64,000 nucleotides of DNA from Lachnospiraceae bacterium (lineage in GTDB: Bacteria > Bacillota > Clostridia > Lachnospirales > Lachnospiraceae): positions 1 through 64,000 of the forward strand of contig JAILFA010000117.1 of assembly GCA_024687125.1 (NCBI GenBank), in the 5' to 3' direction. The translations under genes were made by a program, and so were the position numbers. The notes under the pieces were generated by a model. It saw only the letters and a program-made list of their open reading frames with translations, was not told where the DNA came from and searched no databases. Shown one piece after another: positions 33,785-42,313 of this stretch (position 1 is the first letter of the stretch; each line of letters starts with the position of its first letter).

Positions 33785-33819
33785 AAAAACCCCCTGCCTC
33801 CGATGAAAGAGGCAGGGGG
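33785..33819 (-). terminator. Hairpin terminator/attenuator between binding protein and permeases
   Basis: A perfect 11-bp stem (33790-33800 and 33809-33819) with an 8-base loop is followed on the minus strand by TTTTTCGGG. It lies 14 bases after the binding-protein stop and would let only part of the transcripts continue into the permeases. Confidence 0.9.
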
Positions 33820-33832
33820 AAAAAGTCACGGA

Positions 33833-35167
33833 TTAGCGAATGTCTTTCGCAAGTCCTTCGATGAACTGTGTGCCATTGACCTGGCAGCCATAGACCTGGT
33901 CAACATAGGACAGATAGGTCGTCGCATCTTCAGCGGACATAGCCGTGTCACCGAACAGCACATAGGAATCAGCCTTTGCGCAGATCTCGGAAACAGCCTG
34001 GGTCAGACCGTTGATGCCGCTCGTATCGCCGTAAGGTGTCCATGCCGGCAGACCGCAGCCATCAAGATAGCCATAGTGGCAGATCAGCTTGCCGAGTTCG
34101 AAGGTGTAGTCGGCAGCGCGTGCAGCATTCGGAGAAGAAGCAGCAACAGCAAGAGTATCGGAAGGTCCGCCGATCAGCTGGCCGAGCTTAGCCTTGTCAG
34201 CATTGATAACCGGGAACTCACTGACCTTAACCTTCTGATAGAAAGCTTCGTCAGCTGCGAAGTCCGCGCAGTTCCATGTGCCGTTCATGTAGAAAGCATA
34301 CTTGCCGGCCATGAAGTTCGCCTTAACTTCGTCGTTGGTCAGACCTGCACCGGAGGGATCGAAGTAGCCGTTGTTGACAAGCTTCTGGAACTCATCAACC
34401 GCAGCGCCGACATCCGGATTGTTCCAGGTCGCTCTGCCAAGGAAGATGTCGTTGAGCGCATCCGCGCCGACGCTCTTCTCGATAACAGACTCAAGATACT
34501 CGGTAACACACCAGGTCTCCTTGCCGGCGCAGCCGAAAGGAATGATGTTCGCAGCCTTCAGAGCATCGCAGCACTTGATGAACTCATCATAGGAGCCGGG
34601 GATCTCATCATAGCCAACCTGCTTCAGCAGATCCATGTTCGCGAACAGACCGACGATGTTCATGGTCAGCGGAACACCATAGTGTTTGCCATCATAGGTG
34701 GAGTTGCCCATCATAACTTCCGGCAGCTCGCTCGCATAGGCCTTGTAAGCATCGTCCAGGCAATATACCTTGTTGGCCTTGACGAAGTCGCCAAGGAATG
34801 CGCAGGACCAGGTGAAGAAGATGTCAGGCATCTCGTCAGCAGCGACAGCAGCCTTGATCTTGGTCTTGTAAGCCTGGTTCTCGATCGCTTCCCAGTTCAG
34901 GGTGATCTCGGGATGATTCTTTGCCATGTCAGCGATAGCAGCTTCATAAGAATGACGGTTGGAGTCACTCTCGGTCGCGATGCACCACATGTTGAGCGTG
35001 ATGGCTTCGCCGGAGCCCGCATCAGCAGTTGCTGCAGGAGCATCGCCGCTGCCGCCGGCCGCGTCACCACCGCCGGCCGGTGTCGCAGCACCGCCCTCAG
35101 CGCCGCAGGCCGCAAGGGACAGGGCCATAACGGCGGCCACTAATACGGAAACAAGTCGTTTCTTCAT
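33833..35167 (-). CDS. Sugar ABC transporter, solute-binding lipoprotein
   Basis: The 444-residue protein has a lipoprotein signal with the LAAC box at about residues 18 to 21, a Gly/Ala-rich linker and a CUT1-type binding domain (ITLNWEAIENQAYKTKI, GVPLTMNIVGLFANMDLLKQVG). It captures a saccharide for the permeases encoded downstream. GGAGG lies before the ATG. A 180-base intergenic region full of small hairpins precedes it and a terminator-like hairpin follows. The adjacent YesMN-like pair probably controls it. The substrate is not known; the neighbouring GH115 gene suggests xylan-derived oligosaccharides. Confidence 0.92.
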   Translation of the reverse strand: MKKRLVSVLVAAVMALSLAACGAEGGAATPAGGGDAAGGSGDAPAATADAGSGEAITLNMWCIATESDSNRHSYEAAIADMAKNHPEITLNWEAIENQAYKTKIKAAVAADEMPDIFFTWSCAFLGDFVKANKVYCLDDAYKAYASELPEVMMGNSTYDGKHYGVPLTMNIVGLFANMDLLKQVGYDEIPGSYDEFIKCCDALKAANIIPFGCAGKETWCVTEYLESVIEKSVGADALNDIFLGRATWNNPDVGAAVDEFQKLVNNGYFDPSGAGLTNDEVKANFMAGKYAFYMNGTWNCADFAADEAFYQKVKVSEFPVINADKAKLGQLIGGPSDTLAVAASSPNAARAADYTFELGKLICHYGYLDGCGLPAWTPYGDTSGINGLTQAVSEICAKADSYVLFGDTAMSAEDATTYLSYVDQVYGCQVNGTQFIEGLAKDIR

Positions 35168-35348
35168 ATTAATCCTCCATGACGAGCACTTTTTGCGGGG
35201 ACGCCCCGGACGACCCGTCCGGATCCGAAACGGCTTGGGCTCGCCTCAAGCCGCCGTGTGACTCCGCCTGCCGGATGCCACACACCCCAATAAATTGTGT
35301 CCCGGCGGGAACCCGCCGTATCGCAAGCGGTAACCCGCTTTGTGATCG
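35168..35348 (-). other. Highly structured leader upstream of the binding-protein gene
   Basis: Read on the minus strand, this 181-base gap holds a chain of short GC-rich stem-loops: AAGCGG/CCGCTT, CGGCGG/CCGCCG, GGCTTG/CAAGCC with an inner GGC/GCC, CCGGACG/CGTCCGG and GGGG/CCCC. The Shine-Dalgarno of the binding-protein gene follows directly. No clear promoter and no T-run terminator are seen. It may be an mRNA-stabilising leader, a processing region or an uncharacterised regulatory RNA. Confidence 0.5.
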
Positions 35349-35897
35349 TTACTTGCCGGTGATCTGCTGCATGGGCCAGGGATACTCGATCGTCAGCTGA
35401 TCCCCGTCCAGTTCGTAATACAGGAGCGAATCCTGGATCGGGTCGTCGTACATCAGCTTGATAGTACCTGCCGCCTCATCGACACTGTAATGCCCGAAAA
35501 AGAGCGTTTCCTCGCTGAATTCTCCAGTCTCCGTGAACTGGAAGGACCAGCCGTTTCCCTGGGTCCAGACGCCGACGATCCCTTCTCCGCCATACTGGCT
35601 GTCACGCGTGTATGTAGAACGCTCGTAGAAGATCATCTGATCCCCGTCCATCACATACCGATGGGGATCGTCCGTCCCGGAATCACCCTTCAGGGTGATA
35701 TAAGAGTCATCTTTTGTGTAGGAGAATTTCTCGCCCTTGTACTCGGCCTTGCCGTTATCTCTGAGGGTGAGCACTTCCTCCTCGGGTTCATGGATATATG
35801 CCCAATGCTCCGCCTGTCCCTGATCGCCGCATCCCGTAAGGACTGCGCACACAAGCAGCAGAGCCGCTGTAAGTTTAATGTGCTGAAGATTAGCCAT
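35349..35897 (-). CDS. Small lipoprotein of unknown function
   Basis: The 182-residue protein has a lipoprotein signal (LLLVCAVLTGC, cysteine at about 23). The mature part is beta-rich with two loosely repeated halves: each has a short strand ending in YxxDGDQ (VMDGDQMIFYE and ELDGDQLTIEY), as in lipocalin-like or DUF5640-type lipoproteins. I do not assign a function. It would sit on the outer face of the membrane. No Shine-Dalgarno precedes the ATG; a TATATT six bases before it suggests either a leaderless mRNA or a promoter placed further upstream. It lies just before the sugar-binding lipoprotein gene on the same strand, separated by a structured 181-base gap. Confidence 0.7.
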   Translation of the reverse strand: MANLQHIKLTAALLLVCAVLTGCGDQGQAEHWAYIHEPEEEVLTLRDNGKAEYKGEKFSYTKDDSYITLKGDSGTDDPHRYVMDGDQMIFYERSTYTRDSQYGGEGIVGVWTQGNGWSFQFTETGEFSEETLFFGHYSVDEAAGTIKLMYDDPIQDSLLYYELDGDQLTIEYPWPMQQITGK

Positions 35898-36007
35898 AGT
35901 AAAAATATAGCTGAAAAGAGTTGTAGATAGAATGTAAATATTTGACTTGTATTAGCACATTTTTTACTTCTTCTGCATAGTATACAGCAAGAAAAGCACT
36001 CTGCGCC

Positions 36008-38881
36008 TCAGAACCGGTAACTCTCCTTCGGCCCCAGGAAAGACTCCTTTTTCTGCTTCGCCTGATCCCACAGCACGATCCTCTCCAGGATCAGATTGGG
36101 ACTGAGCTGCCGGTACGCCAGGCGGTTGATCCCCTTCTTCAGCGTCATCTGACAGGTGATGATCTTGGCATTCCGTCGGTTGTCGATCGCCCACTGCCTG
36201 CTGTTAAAGATCGGTCGGGAGCTGTCCAGGACCGTGTCTGTCCGGACAGGCGCATCGCCGTTCAATGCCCAGGCAAAGAACTGCGCATTGGAGTCGTCCA
36301 CAGGAAGCGACGGGGCAAAGACAAATTCCGCCTCGCACGTCACCTCGTGGTCGGATACGAACAGATACTCTGCGCAGGGGACCTTCTCCGCGGGAACATC
36401 GGCCAGATCAAGCGTATTGGGATAGCGCTTTAAGCCGCTGCCGGTACGCCCGTACGGTGCGAGCACCTCGTAGTGTGTCTCTTCTGTCTTCTCCAGACGG
36501 TCAAATCCGGATGCCTCCGCCGCCGCGTATCCGTCACAGAACAGATGTGTACCCTCCGGGATCTGCCCGCCGCCGGTCTCGCGACAGATCCTTTCATAAT
36601 ATGCCCTGCCGCAGGCGGGCAGCGTGAACGTGACAAAGCAGTCGTCCCCGTCGCTGATGACGATCCTGCCCTCGGTGATATTTTCCCGATCGAGTTTTTC
36701 TCTGTTGACTCGTATGGTCAAACTATCCGTTTTCTCTGTTCTTCCGGCCTCTGCAGACAGTTCCAGCCAGTCCGCGTCCGATGTGATCCGATACGAGAGC
36801 GGGATCCTGCTGCCGCAGGAGATCTCGAGCGTGATCTCGCTGACATCCGGACGCAGGAAATCCGGGATCGTCTCTTCCCGCTTGGTGTATTCGCGCCCGT
36901 CGTAGTACCACTCTTCATCCGTTTTGGAGATGAGCATCCTCTTTTTATAAGCGGGGTACACGTATGCGCGCACCGGAAGCTGGTTGTTGGAATCATTCCA
37001 GAACCGGAAGCCGAAATGCTCCGAGAGTGCCTGACCGTAGAATTTCCCGCCGGCAAGAGCGTGGAAGTCCTCGATCAGCTTCGCGTCCGCGCGGATGCCT
37101 TCATCGATCTCGTCATTGAGATCATTCGCCGTGTTCCGGTTCTGCAGTACATAAAACTTGTTCCACAGGGAAGCGATCCAGGTGCGGTGGAGATTCGCTG
37201 TCCCGTATGCCGGATAGTAGATCAGTTCATAAAACGCTGTCCGGATCGCCTCCGGCGTTCTTGCAAGGAGCTCGTCGCAGAGCGCAAGGATCCGTTTGCT
37301 GCTCTCATAGAGCGCCCTCGCCTCTCCGAAATGGGTCGGGTGATACACCTTCTCGTTCATCACCTCATGCTTGCATCGTTCGTTGATCAGCGTATAGCGG
37401 TCGATGATCTCCCGGATCTTTCCCAGATCCTCCCCGGAATAATAGCCGCCGAAGATCCTGTCCGTCCACGCTTTCACGAACGCGTCCGTGTTGTTCGGAT
37501 GACCTGAGCCATACGCGTCTATGTCAAACGCAAGCTTCATGATATAGGAGATCTCGAGTTCCTGAGAGACGATATCGCCGACATTGACGATCCAGAGGTT
37601 CCGTACGCCGAAATCGTACGTCGTACTCAGCTGATCCCAGATCCGGGGCAGATAGGTGGAGCCGATCCATTCATAGGAGTAGGCGCCGCCGTGCATGTCG
37701 ACATGGTAATACATCCCGTATCCGCCGTTCCTGCCCCGGAGCTTTTCCGTGGGGAGCGTCCGGGTGTAGCCGTAGTTGGAGTCGCTGAAGACGACCGTGA
37801 TGCCGTCCATCTCCGGATCGTCGATGAGGCCGGGCGTGTTCTCGTCGCCGTAGTAGAATTTTTCTACTTCCGTAAAGAGAACGATCTGGCGGGGCACCTG
37901 CGACAGGTCGGGGTTGATATACTTCCGGATCAGTTCGTTCTGCGTCCGGATGATATCCTTAAGGAGCGCAATGTTCTCCTCAAGCGTCGCACTCGCCATG
38001 ATCGCTGTATCGCGTTCGCCGCGCATGCCCATGGTGATGACATTCTCAAAGGGCGCATTTCTTTTCAGGCCGTCCTCCCAGAAGCGTGTGATTCCCTCCC
38101 GATTGGACAGGAAATCCCAGGCATCTCCGTACGGGGACTCCGGGCCGCGGAGCAGCCGGTACTCTTCGCCCGTCCGCATGCAGGGCTCGTGGTGCGAGGT
38201 GCTCATGACGATCCCGAGCTCATCGGCAAGTTCGGCACTCTCCAGTCCCGGTCCGTCCATGGAAAAATTGTCATGCCACATGGCGGGCCACATCAGGTTG
38301 GCGTGCAGACGCGTGAGCAGTTCAAAGACGACCGCATAGCAGGCGGCATTGGCGCCCCCGAACCTTGTCGTCGACCAGGTTCCGAAGGCCGGCCACTCAT
38401 CGTTGATAAAGATACCGCGATACCGCACCGAGGGTTCCTTCGAGACGCCAAAAAAGCTCTTTGCGGGGATCACCTGCTCTCTGCGGGCAGGCATCGCATC
38501 CGACCAGCTGACGAACGGGCTCACGCCGCAGGCTTCGGATACCGCGAGCAGTCCGTAGATCGTCCCGCGCTTGTCGCCGCCCTGAATGACGACCGTCTCC
38601 GCGTCGTCAATACTCACCGGATCCGTCCGGTAAACCTCCCATTTCGGCTTCCCGGCACTGTCATCCAGCCCCTGACGGCTGATCAGACCTTTCTCATACA
38701 GTTCCTCAAGGAGCGCGCTTTTTCCTGCCGTGCCCGCGATGATCACTGTCCCGGCGCCGCCGTCGGGATCGCCGAACACCTTATGCAGATCCTCGCGGAC
38801 CCATTCCGCCACGCGCAGAACCCCTTTATAGTCCTCTTCGTCACAGCGGATCTTCGTGTTACGGTCAAAAGCGATCATCAT
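36008..38881 (-). CDS. Glycoside hydrolase family 115 (xylan alpha-1,2-glucuronidase type)
   Basis: GH115 enzymes remove (4-O-methyl-)glucuronic acid from xylan chains, including internal positions. The 957-residue protein is the usual length and shows family-typical segments: the N-terminal ISxQGL-like domain, RYRGIFINDEWPAFGTW, HANLMWPAMWHDNFSMDGPG, STSHHEPCMRTGEEY, and a C-terminal beta-sandwich region (~690 to 957). No signal peptide is seen, so a cytoplasmic enzyme on imported oligosaccharides is likely. Two adjacent ATG codons are possible (38881 or 38878); GGAGG spacing favours the second. With GH43 and the two sugar importers it points to glucuronoarabinoxylan use. Confidence 0.93.
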   Translation of the reverse strand: MMIAFDRNTKIRCDEEDYKGVLRVAEWVREDLHKVFGDPDGGAGTVIIAGTAGKSALLEELYEKGLISRQGLDDSAGKPKWEVYRTDPVSIDDAETVVIQGGDKRGTIYGLLAVSEACGVSPFVSWSDAMPARREQVIPAKSFFGVSKEPSVRYRGIFINDEWPAFGTWSTTRFGGANAACYAVVFELLTRLHANLMWPAMWHDNFSMDGPGLESAELADELGIVMSTSHHEPCMRTGEEYRLLRGPESPYGDAWDFLSNREGITRFWEDGLKRNAPFENVITMGMRGERDTAIMASATLEENIALLKDIIRTQNELIRKYINPDLSQVPRQIVLFTEVEKFYYGDENTPGLIDDPEMDGITVVFSDSNYGYTRTLPTEKLRGRNGGYGMYYHVDMHGGAYSYEWIGSTYLPRIWDQLSTTYDFGVRNLWIVNVGDIVSQELEISYIMKLAFDIDAYGSGHPNNTDAFVKAWTDRIFGGYYSGEDLGKIREIIDRYTLINERCKHEVMNEKVYHPTHFGEARALYESSKRILALCDELLARTPEAIRTAFYELIYYPAYGTANLHRTWIASLWNKFYVLQNRNTANDLNDEIDEGIRADAKLIEDFHALAGGKFYGQALSEHFGFRFWNDSNNQLPVRAYVYPAYKKRMLISKTDEEWYYDGREYTKREETIPDFLRPDVSEITLEISCGSRIPLSYRITSDADWLELSAEAGRTEKTDSLTIRVNREKLDRENITEGRIVISDGDDCFVTFTLPACGRAYYERICRETGGGQIPEGTHLFCDGYAAAEASGFDRLEKTEETHYEVLAPYGRTGSGLKRYPNTLDLADVPAEKVPCAEYLFVSDHEVTCEAEFVFAPSLPVDDSNAQFFAWALNGDAPVRTDTVLDSSRPIFNSRQWAIDNRRNAKIITCQMTLKKGINRLAYRQLSPNLILERIVLWDQAKQKKESFLGPKESYRF

Positions 38882-38900
38882 AAACCTCCCTGTTACCTGT

Positions 38901-40505
38901 TCAAAAACGCCGTCTGGAGAGCGACAGTACCCGCAGGTAGCTCAGTGCGGCCAGCAGAGACGCGATCAGTATCAGGATCAGAGCCAGCAGCCGGTGGTCC
39001 ATGCGCATGCCGAGAAAGACGACGAGAACAACGAGTCCCATGACAACAAACATGTTCGGCAGCAGATAGATCGCGACCGCGGATCCCTGTTTGACCACCT
39101 CGATCTCATTTTCCCAGTCGAGACGCATATGCTTTACTCCGCATACACAGCCCCAGGCCGTCGAAAAAGCGCAGAGCGCGGCTCCCAGCAGCAGATAAAG
39201 GATCGTATCGAGCACCGGCACCCCGGCAGAAACGCACATGCAGAGCGTTGAAAAAGCCATGACCGGGATCGTCAGGTACAGGTTGAACAGCATCTTGCCC
39301 TGATACAGCGTCTTTTTTTCGATCGGCAGACTCTGGACGATCCAGTAGTTTTTGCCTTCGAGAGACGGCGAACATGCCGTCGTGGACATCATGCCAACGA
39401 AGAAATACAGGGTAAAAGGGATCGCCGGCCGCAGGATGGCAGTATCGATCGGAGCACCCTGCGTCACCACAGAAACGATCGTATCAAAGCCGAAGATCAG
39501 CGTGACGATACCGAGCAGGAGAGCCAGCACCTCACCGATGGCGGCATTCGTGATATATACCGTGGAACCGGTCAGCCTCCTGAATTCCTTAAAGGCGATC
39601 GCCTGCACCACGCTGTGTTTTTTCTGCCCGGTCATGCGGAAATTCCTTGCCGCCGCGTGCGACCTGAGCGCTGAATTGATATTCCGGTAGGATCTGCCGA
39701 CAAGGGCGAAAACGGCCGCGAACAGGGCTGCACTCACGCCCGCCAGAAGCAGGATCCCGAGCACGCTGTTTCCGGTCACCGCGTCCGAAAACCACCGTGC
39801 AGGCAGATAGACTCCTGCCGCGTTATCCGTGATCTGCGAGGTCATCTCCAGCGTTTCGGTCACCTTGTCATCCTTGAAAATACCCTCGATGATAAAGCGC
39901 AGGGAAAAGCAGAAGATGATGAAGATCATCGTCAGGACTGTCTGCACGATATTCGTCTTACGAAATCCCGCACCGATCCGCGCGATCAGAAATCCCAGGA
40001 AAGCCGCAGCCAGCATCGGGATCACCGGCAGGAAGAACCCCAGGATGATCCATATCGGATACACATAAAAAGCGGGTTTTGCGTAAACGCCGTACCCGAT
40101 CATCATGGATACGGAGATGCTCAGATACCACGGCAGACTCTTGATATACATGTACAGAAATTTGCAGGCCGCGACCGTGCTCGCCTCAAAGGGAAGAGAC
40201 ATCAGCATGTCATATTCCTTAAAGTTGAACAGATAGCCGTTTGTCTTGAGAACGGTAAAGATAAAAGCGAGCATGCTGATGATCAGCGCGCACATCACGG
40301 GCGCCGCGTCAATGAGACCGACCTGCCCGTATCCGATGCACATCAAAATGCTGTATGCCATCAGCAGGATATACAGGACTACAGCACCGACGATCCCCCC
40401 GACGATCCTCTTTTTCTTCTTTTTATCCGTGGAATGCTTCAGGATGTTGCCCTGACTTGTGGACAGGAGCAGCGCCCTTAATAAGATGAGCGGTCTGTTT
40501 CTCAT
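38901..40505 (-). CDS. ABC-2 type exporter permease, large
   Basis: The 534-residue protein has about 12 predicted membrane helices in two halves, with a central soluble segment (SYRNINSALRSHAAARNFRMTGQKKHSVVQAIAFKEFRRL). It overlaps the upstream ATPase gene by four bases (ATGA), so the pair forms one ABC exporter. The family is that of large uncharacterised permeases common in Clostridia, similar to bacitracin-, lantibiotic- or sodium-efflux-type ABC-2 systems. Substrate unknown. It is followed 19 bases later by GH115, which may be read from the same transcript, though the GH115 gene has its own strong ribosome-binding site. Confidence 0.85.
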   Translation of the reverse strand: MRNRPLILLRALLLSTSQGNILKHSTDKKKKKRIVGGIVGAVVLYILLMAYSILMCIGYGQVGLIDAAPVMCALIISMLAFIFTVLKTNGYLFNFKEYDMLMSLPFEASTVAACKFLYMYIKSLPWYLSISVSMMIGYGVYAKPAFYVYPIWIILGFFLPVIPMLAAAFLGFLIARIGAGFRKTNIVQTVLTMIFIIFCFSLRFIIEGIFKDDKVTETLEMTSQITDNAAGVYLPARWFSDAVTGNSVLGILLLAGVSAALFAAVFALVGRSYRNINSALRSHAAARNFRMTGQKKHSVVQAIAFKEFRRLTGSTVYITNAAIGEVLALLLGIVTLIFGFDTIVSVVTQGAPIDTAILRPAIPFTLYFFVGMMSTTACSPSLEGKNYWIVQSLPIEKKTLYQGKMLFNLYLTIPVMAFSTLCMCVSAGVPVLDTILYLLLGAALCAFSTAWGCVCGVKHMRLDWENEIEVVKQGSAVAIYLLPNMFVVMGLVVLVVFLGMRMDHRLLALILILIASLLAALSYLRVLSLSRRRF

Positions 40506-41224
40506 TTGTCCGCCTCCAGAAATGCCTCTTCCAGGGAATGTCCCTCGGTCAGCTCCTCCATGGTGCCCGACGCGATGATCCGTCCCTGCTTGATCATCGC
40601 CACTTTATTGCAGAGCTTCTCCGCCACATCAAGAACATGCGTGGAAAAAAAGATCGCCGTACCCTGCCCGCACATCTCATGCATGATCTCCTTGAGGGTG
40701 AAGGTCGCTTTCGGATCGAGGCCGACAAAGGGCTCATCCAGAACGAGCAGCTTGGGGCTGTGGATCAGGGCGGAGATGATCGCCACCTTCTGCTTCATAC
40801 CGTGGGAATAGGAACTGATCGTGTCCCCCAGAGAAGATGTGATCTCAAAGGCATCGGCGTACTTCTTTATGCGTTCCTCGCGATCCGCCGCCCCGATATC
40901 AAAGACGTCGGCGATGAAGTTCAGATACTGGATCCCGGTCAGGTTTTCGTAAAGATCCGGATTGTCCGGGATGTAGGCTGTCACCTTTTTGCACTCCATG
41001 GGCTCCGTTTTCACGGAGTGGCCGTCAATGAAGATCTCCCCCTCTGTAAAATCCAGAACACCGACGACAGCGCGGATCGTCGTAGATTTTCCCGCACCGT
41101 TGTGGCCGATGAACCCGTAGATATCACCGCTCATAACGCTGAGCGAGACGTTATCCGCGGCCTTTTTTCCTTCGCTGTATGATTTCGAGTAATTTCTGAT
41201 CTCAAGCATTGCGTTTCCGTTCAT
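40502..41224 (-). CDS. ABC exporter ATP-binding protein
   Basis: The 240-residue ATPase has Walker A GHNGAGKST, the signature YSHGMKQKVAI (in place of LSGGQ), Walker B LLVLDEPFVGLD and the H-loop FFSTHVLD. The chain is the length of a single nucleotide-binding domain. It drives the large permease encoded next, with which it overlaps by four bases. A second in-frame ATG at 41209 (MLEIRNYSKSY) is the usual family start, but neither has a clear Shine-Dalgarno advantage. The lipoprotein MBL-fold gene ends about 50 bases upstream. Confidence 0.9.
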   Translation of the reverse strand: MNGNAMLEIRNYSKSYSEGKKAADNVSLSVMSGDIYGFIGHNGAGKSTTIRAVVGVLDFTEGEIFIDGHSVKTEPMECKKVTAYIPDNPDLYENLTGIQYLNFIADVFDIGAADREERIKKYADAFEITSSLGDTISSYSHGMKQKVAIISALIHSPKLLVLDEPFVGLDPKATFTLKEIMHEMCGQGTAIFFSTHVLDVAEKLCNKVAMIKQGRIIASGTMEELTEGHSLEEAFLEADK

Positions 41225-41272
41225 AACTTCGGATACCCCTTCCTCCCGTGTGACTGATGATCGTGCAGGTAT

Positions 41273-42160
41273 TTATTTCAGGATGAGCTCTTCTCCCGGC
41301 TTCAGGATGATCCTGTCAGGCACGTCAAAGCTTTCCGCCACCTGACGGTCAAATCCGCCGACGCTGCCGGGGACCATGTGATAGGGAATGCTGTGCTTTG
41401 CGCCGACAAGACGTGCGCATTCGATCGCCTCCGTCACATCCATGTTGTAGATCCCGTCACAGCAGAAGAACGCGTAATCCAGGTCTCTTTCGGCAAACTC
41501 CTTCATCTGCGGCGTTGTCGATGTGTCCCCGGAAAGATACAGGGTCACTCCGCCGGAAAATGTGAGGATGTAACCGACACACTGCGTTACATCATGATTG
41601 CTGTTATAGCCGGCTTCGACCGACTCCACCTGTACATAGCCAAAGTCATAGTTCTGGTGCTGCCCGCCGCTCAGAGTCTCCTTCCAGGTGATCGTCCTGC
41701 AGTCCGCGTTCTTCGTCTCGATCAGATCCGTCTGCGTATGATCTCTGTGACCGTGCGTCACAAGGATCAGATCAGCCGGAGCATCATAACCTTCGCCCAT
41801 ATAGGGATCCACATAGATGGTCTTTCCCTCGGCGGTTGTGATCCTCACACTCGCATGTCCCTGATACAGCAATGTCGCCTTCCCTCCCATATCTTCCTCC
41901 TCTCTTTCAGGTGTTTCCGCGGAATCCGTATCCGGTCCGCCCTTGTCTGTTTCTCCGCCTGTGTTCTCTGTTTCCGTCCCTGCCGCAGCAGGAGCATTCT
42001 CCGCCTTCGCGGTCTCCTGTATCCGGTCCGCCGCGCTCTCCTTTGCATCGTTCGCGGCTGTCCCCGCATCCGCTCTGCCGCAGGCGGTGCAGAGAATGAT
42101 CAGCAGGGCAGCCAGTGCTAGACTCACGCCCCGGTATCCGTGCTTCTTCCTCATGCGCAT
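41273..42160 (-). CDS. Lipoprotein with metallo-beta-lactamase fold
   Basis: The 295-residue protein has a lipoprotein signal (LALAALLIILCTAC, cysteine at about 27), a Glu/Ala/Thr-rich linker to about residue 95, and a small MBL-fold hydrolase domain with the metal motif THGHRDH plus a later LYLSGDTS segment. The domain resembles the UlaG-like/YkaA-type MBL proteins that are often cytosolic, so export to the outer membrane face is unusual. The substrate is unknown. An extended -10 promoter lies between it and the cstA terminator, so it probably starts its own transcript, with the ABC exporter genes downstream. Confidence 0.85.
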   Translation of the reverse strand: MRMRKKHGYRGVSLALAALLIILCTACGRADAGTAANDAKESAADRIQETAKAENAPAAAGTETENTGGETDKGGPDTDSAETPEREEEDMGGKATLLYQGHASVRITTAEGKTIYVDPYMGEGYDAPADLILVTHGHRDHTQTDLIETKNADCRTITWKETLSGGQHQNYDFGYVQVESVEAGYNSNHDVTQCVGYILTFSGGVTLYLSGDTSTTPQMKEFAERDLDYAFFCCDGIYNMDVTEAIECARLVGAKHSIPYHMVPGSVGGFDRQVAESFDVPDRIILKPGEELILK

Positions 42161-42203
42161 CCGTCATTCTCCCCGATAAAAATCTTTCTTTCAGATAAGA
42201 AGC

Positions 42204-42212
42204 ATTATAACA
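42204..42212 (-). promoter_or_regulatory. Extended -10 promoter of the MBL-fold lipoprotein gene
   Basis: TGTTATAAT on the minus strand (extended -10) lies about 44 bases before the ATG at 42160 and downstream of the cstA terminator. No good -35 box. Confidence 0.5.
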
Positions 42213-42250
42213 CGACTGCAAGTCATTTCGCCGCCCCGGAAAGCCAAAGA

Positions 42251-42285
42251 TAAAAAATCCTCCGGGGCCATCGGCCCCGGAGGAT
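42251..42285 (-). terminator. Intrinsic terminator of cstA
   Basis: A perfect 13-bp stem (42257-42269 and 42273-42285) with a 3-base loop is followed on the minus strand by TTTTTT. It lies about 30 bases after the cstA stop. Confidence 0.93.
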
Positions 42286-42313
42286 CAACAGGAAAAATTG
42301 GTTCGCGGAATGC

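Noticed and set aside
33803-35143. A 446-codon open frame on the plus strand opposite the sugar-binding lipoprotein gene
   Set aside because: It is an antisense shadow: the minus-strand frame has a signal peptide, Shine-Dalgarno and family match; the plus-strand frame has none and no recognisable domain.
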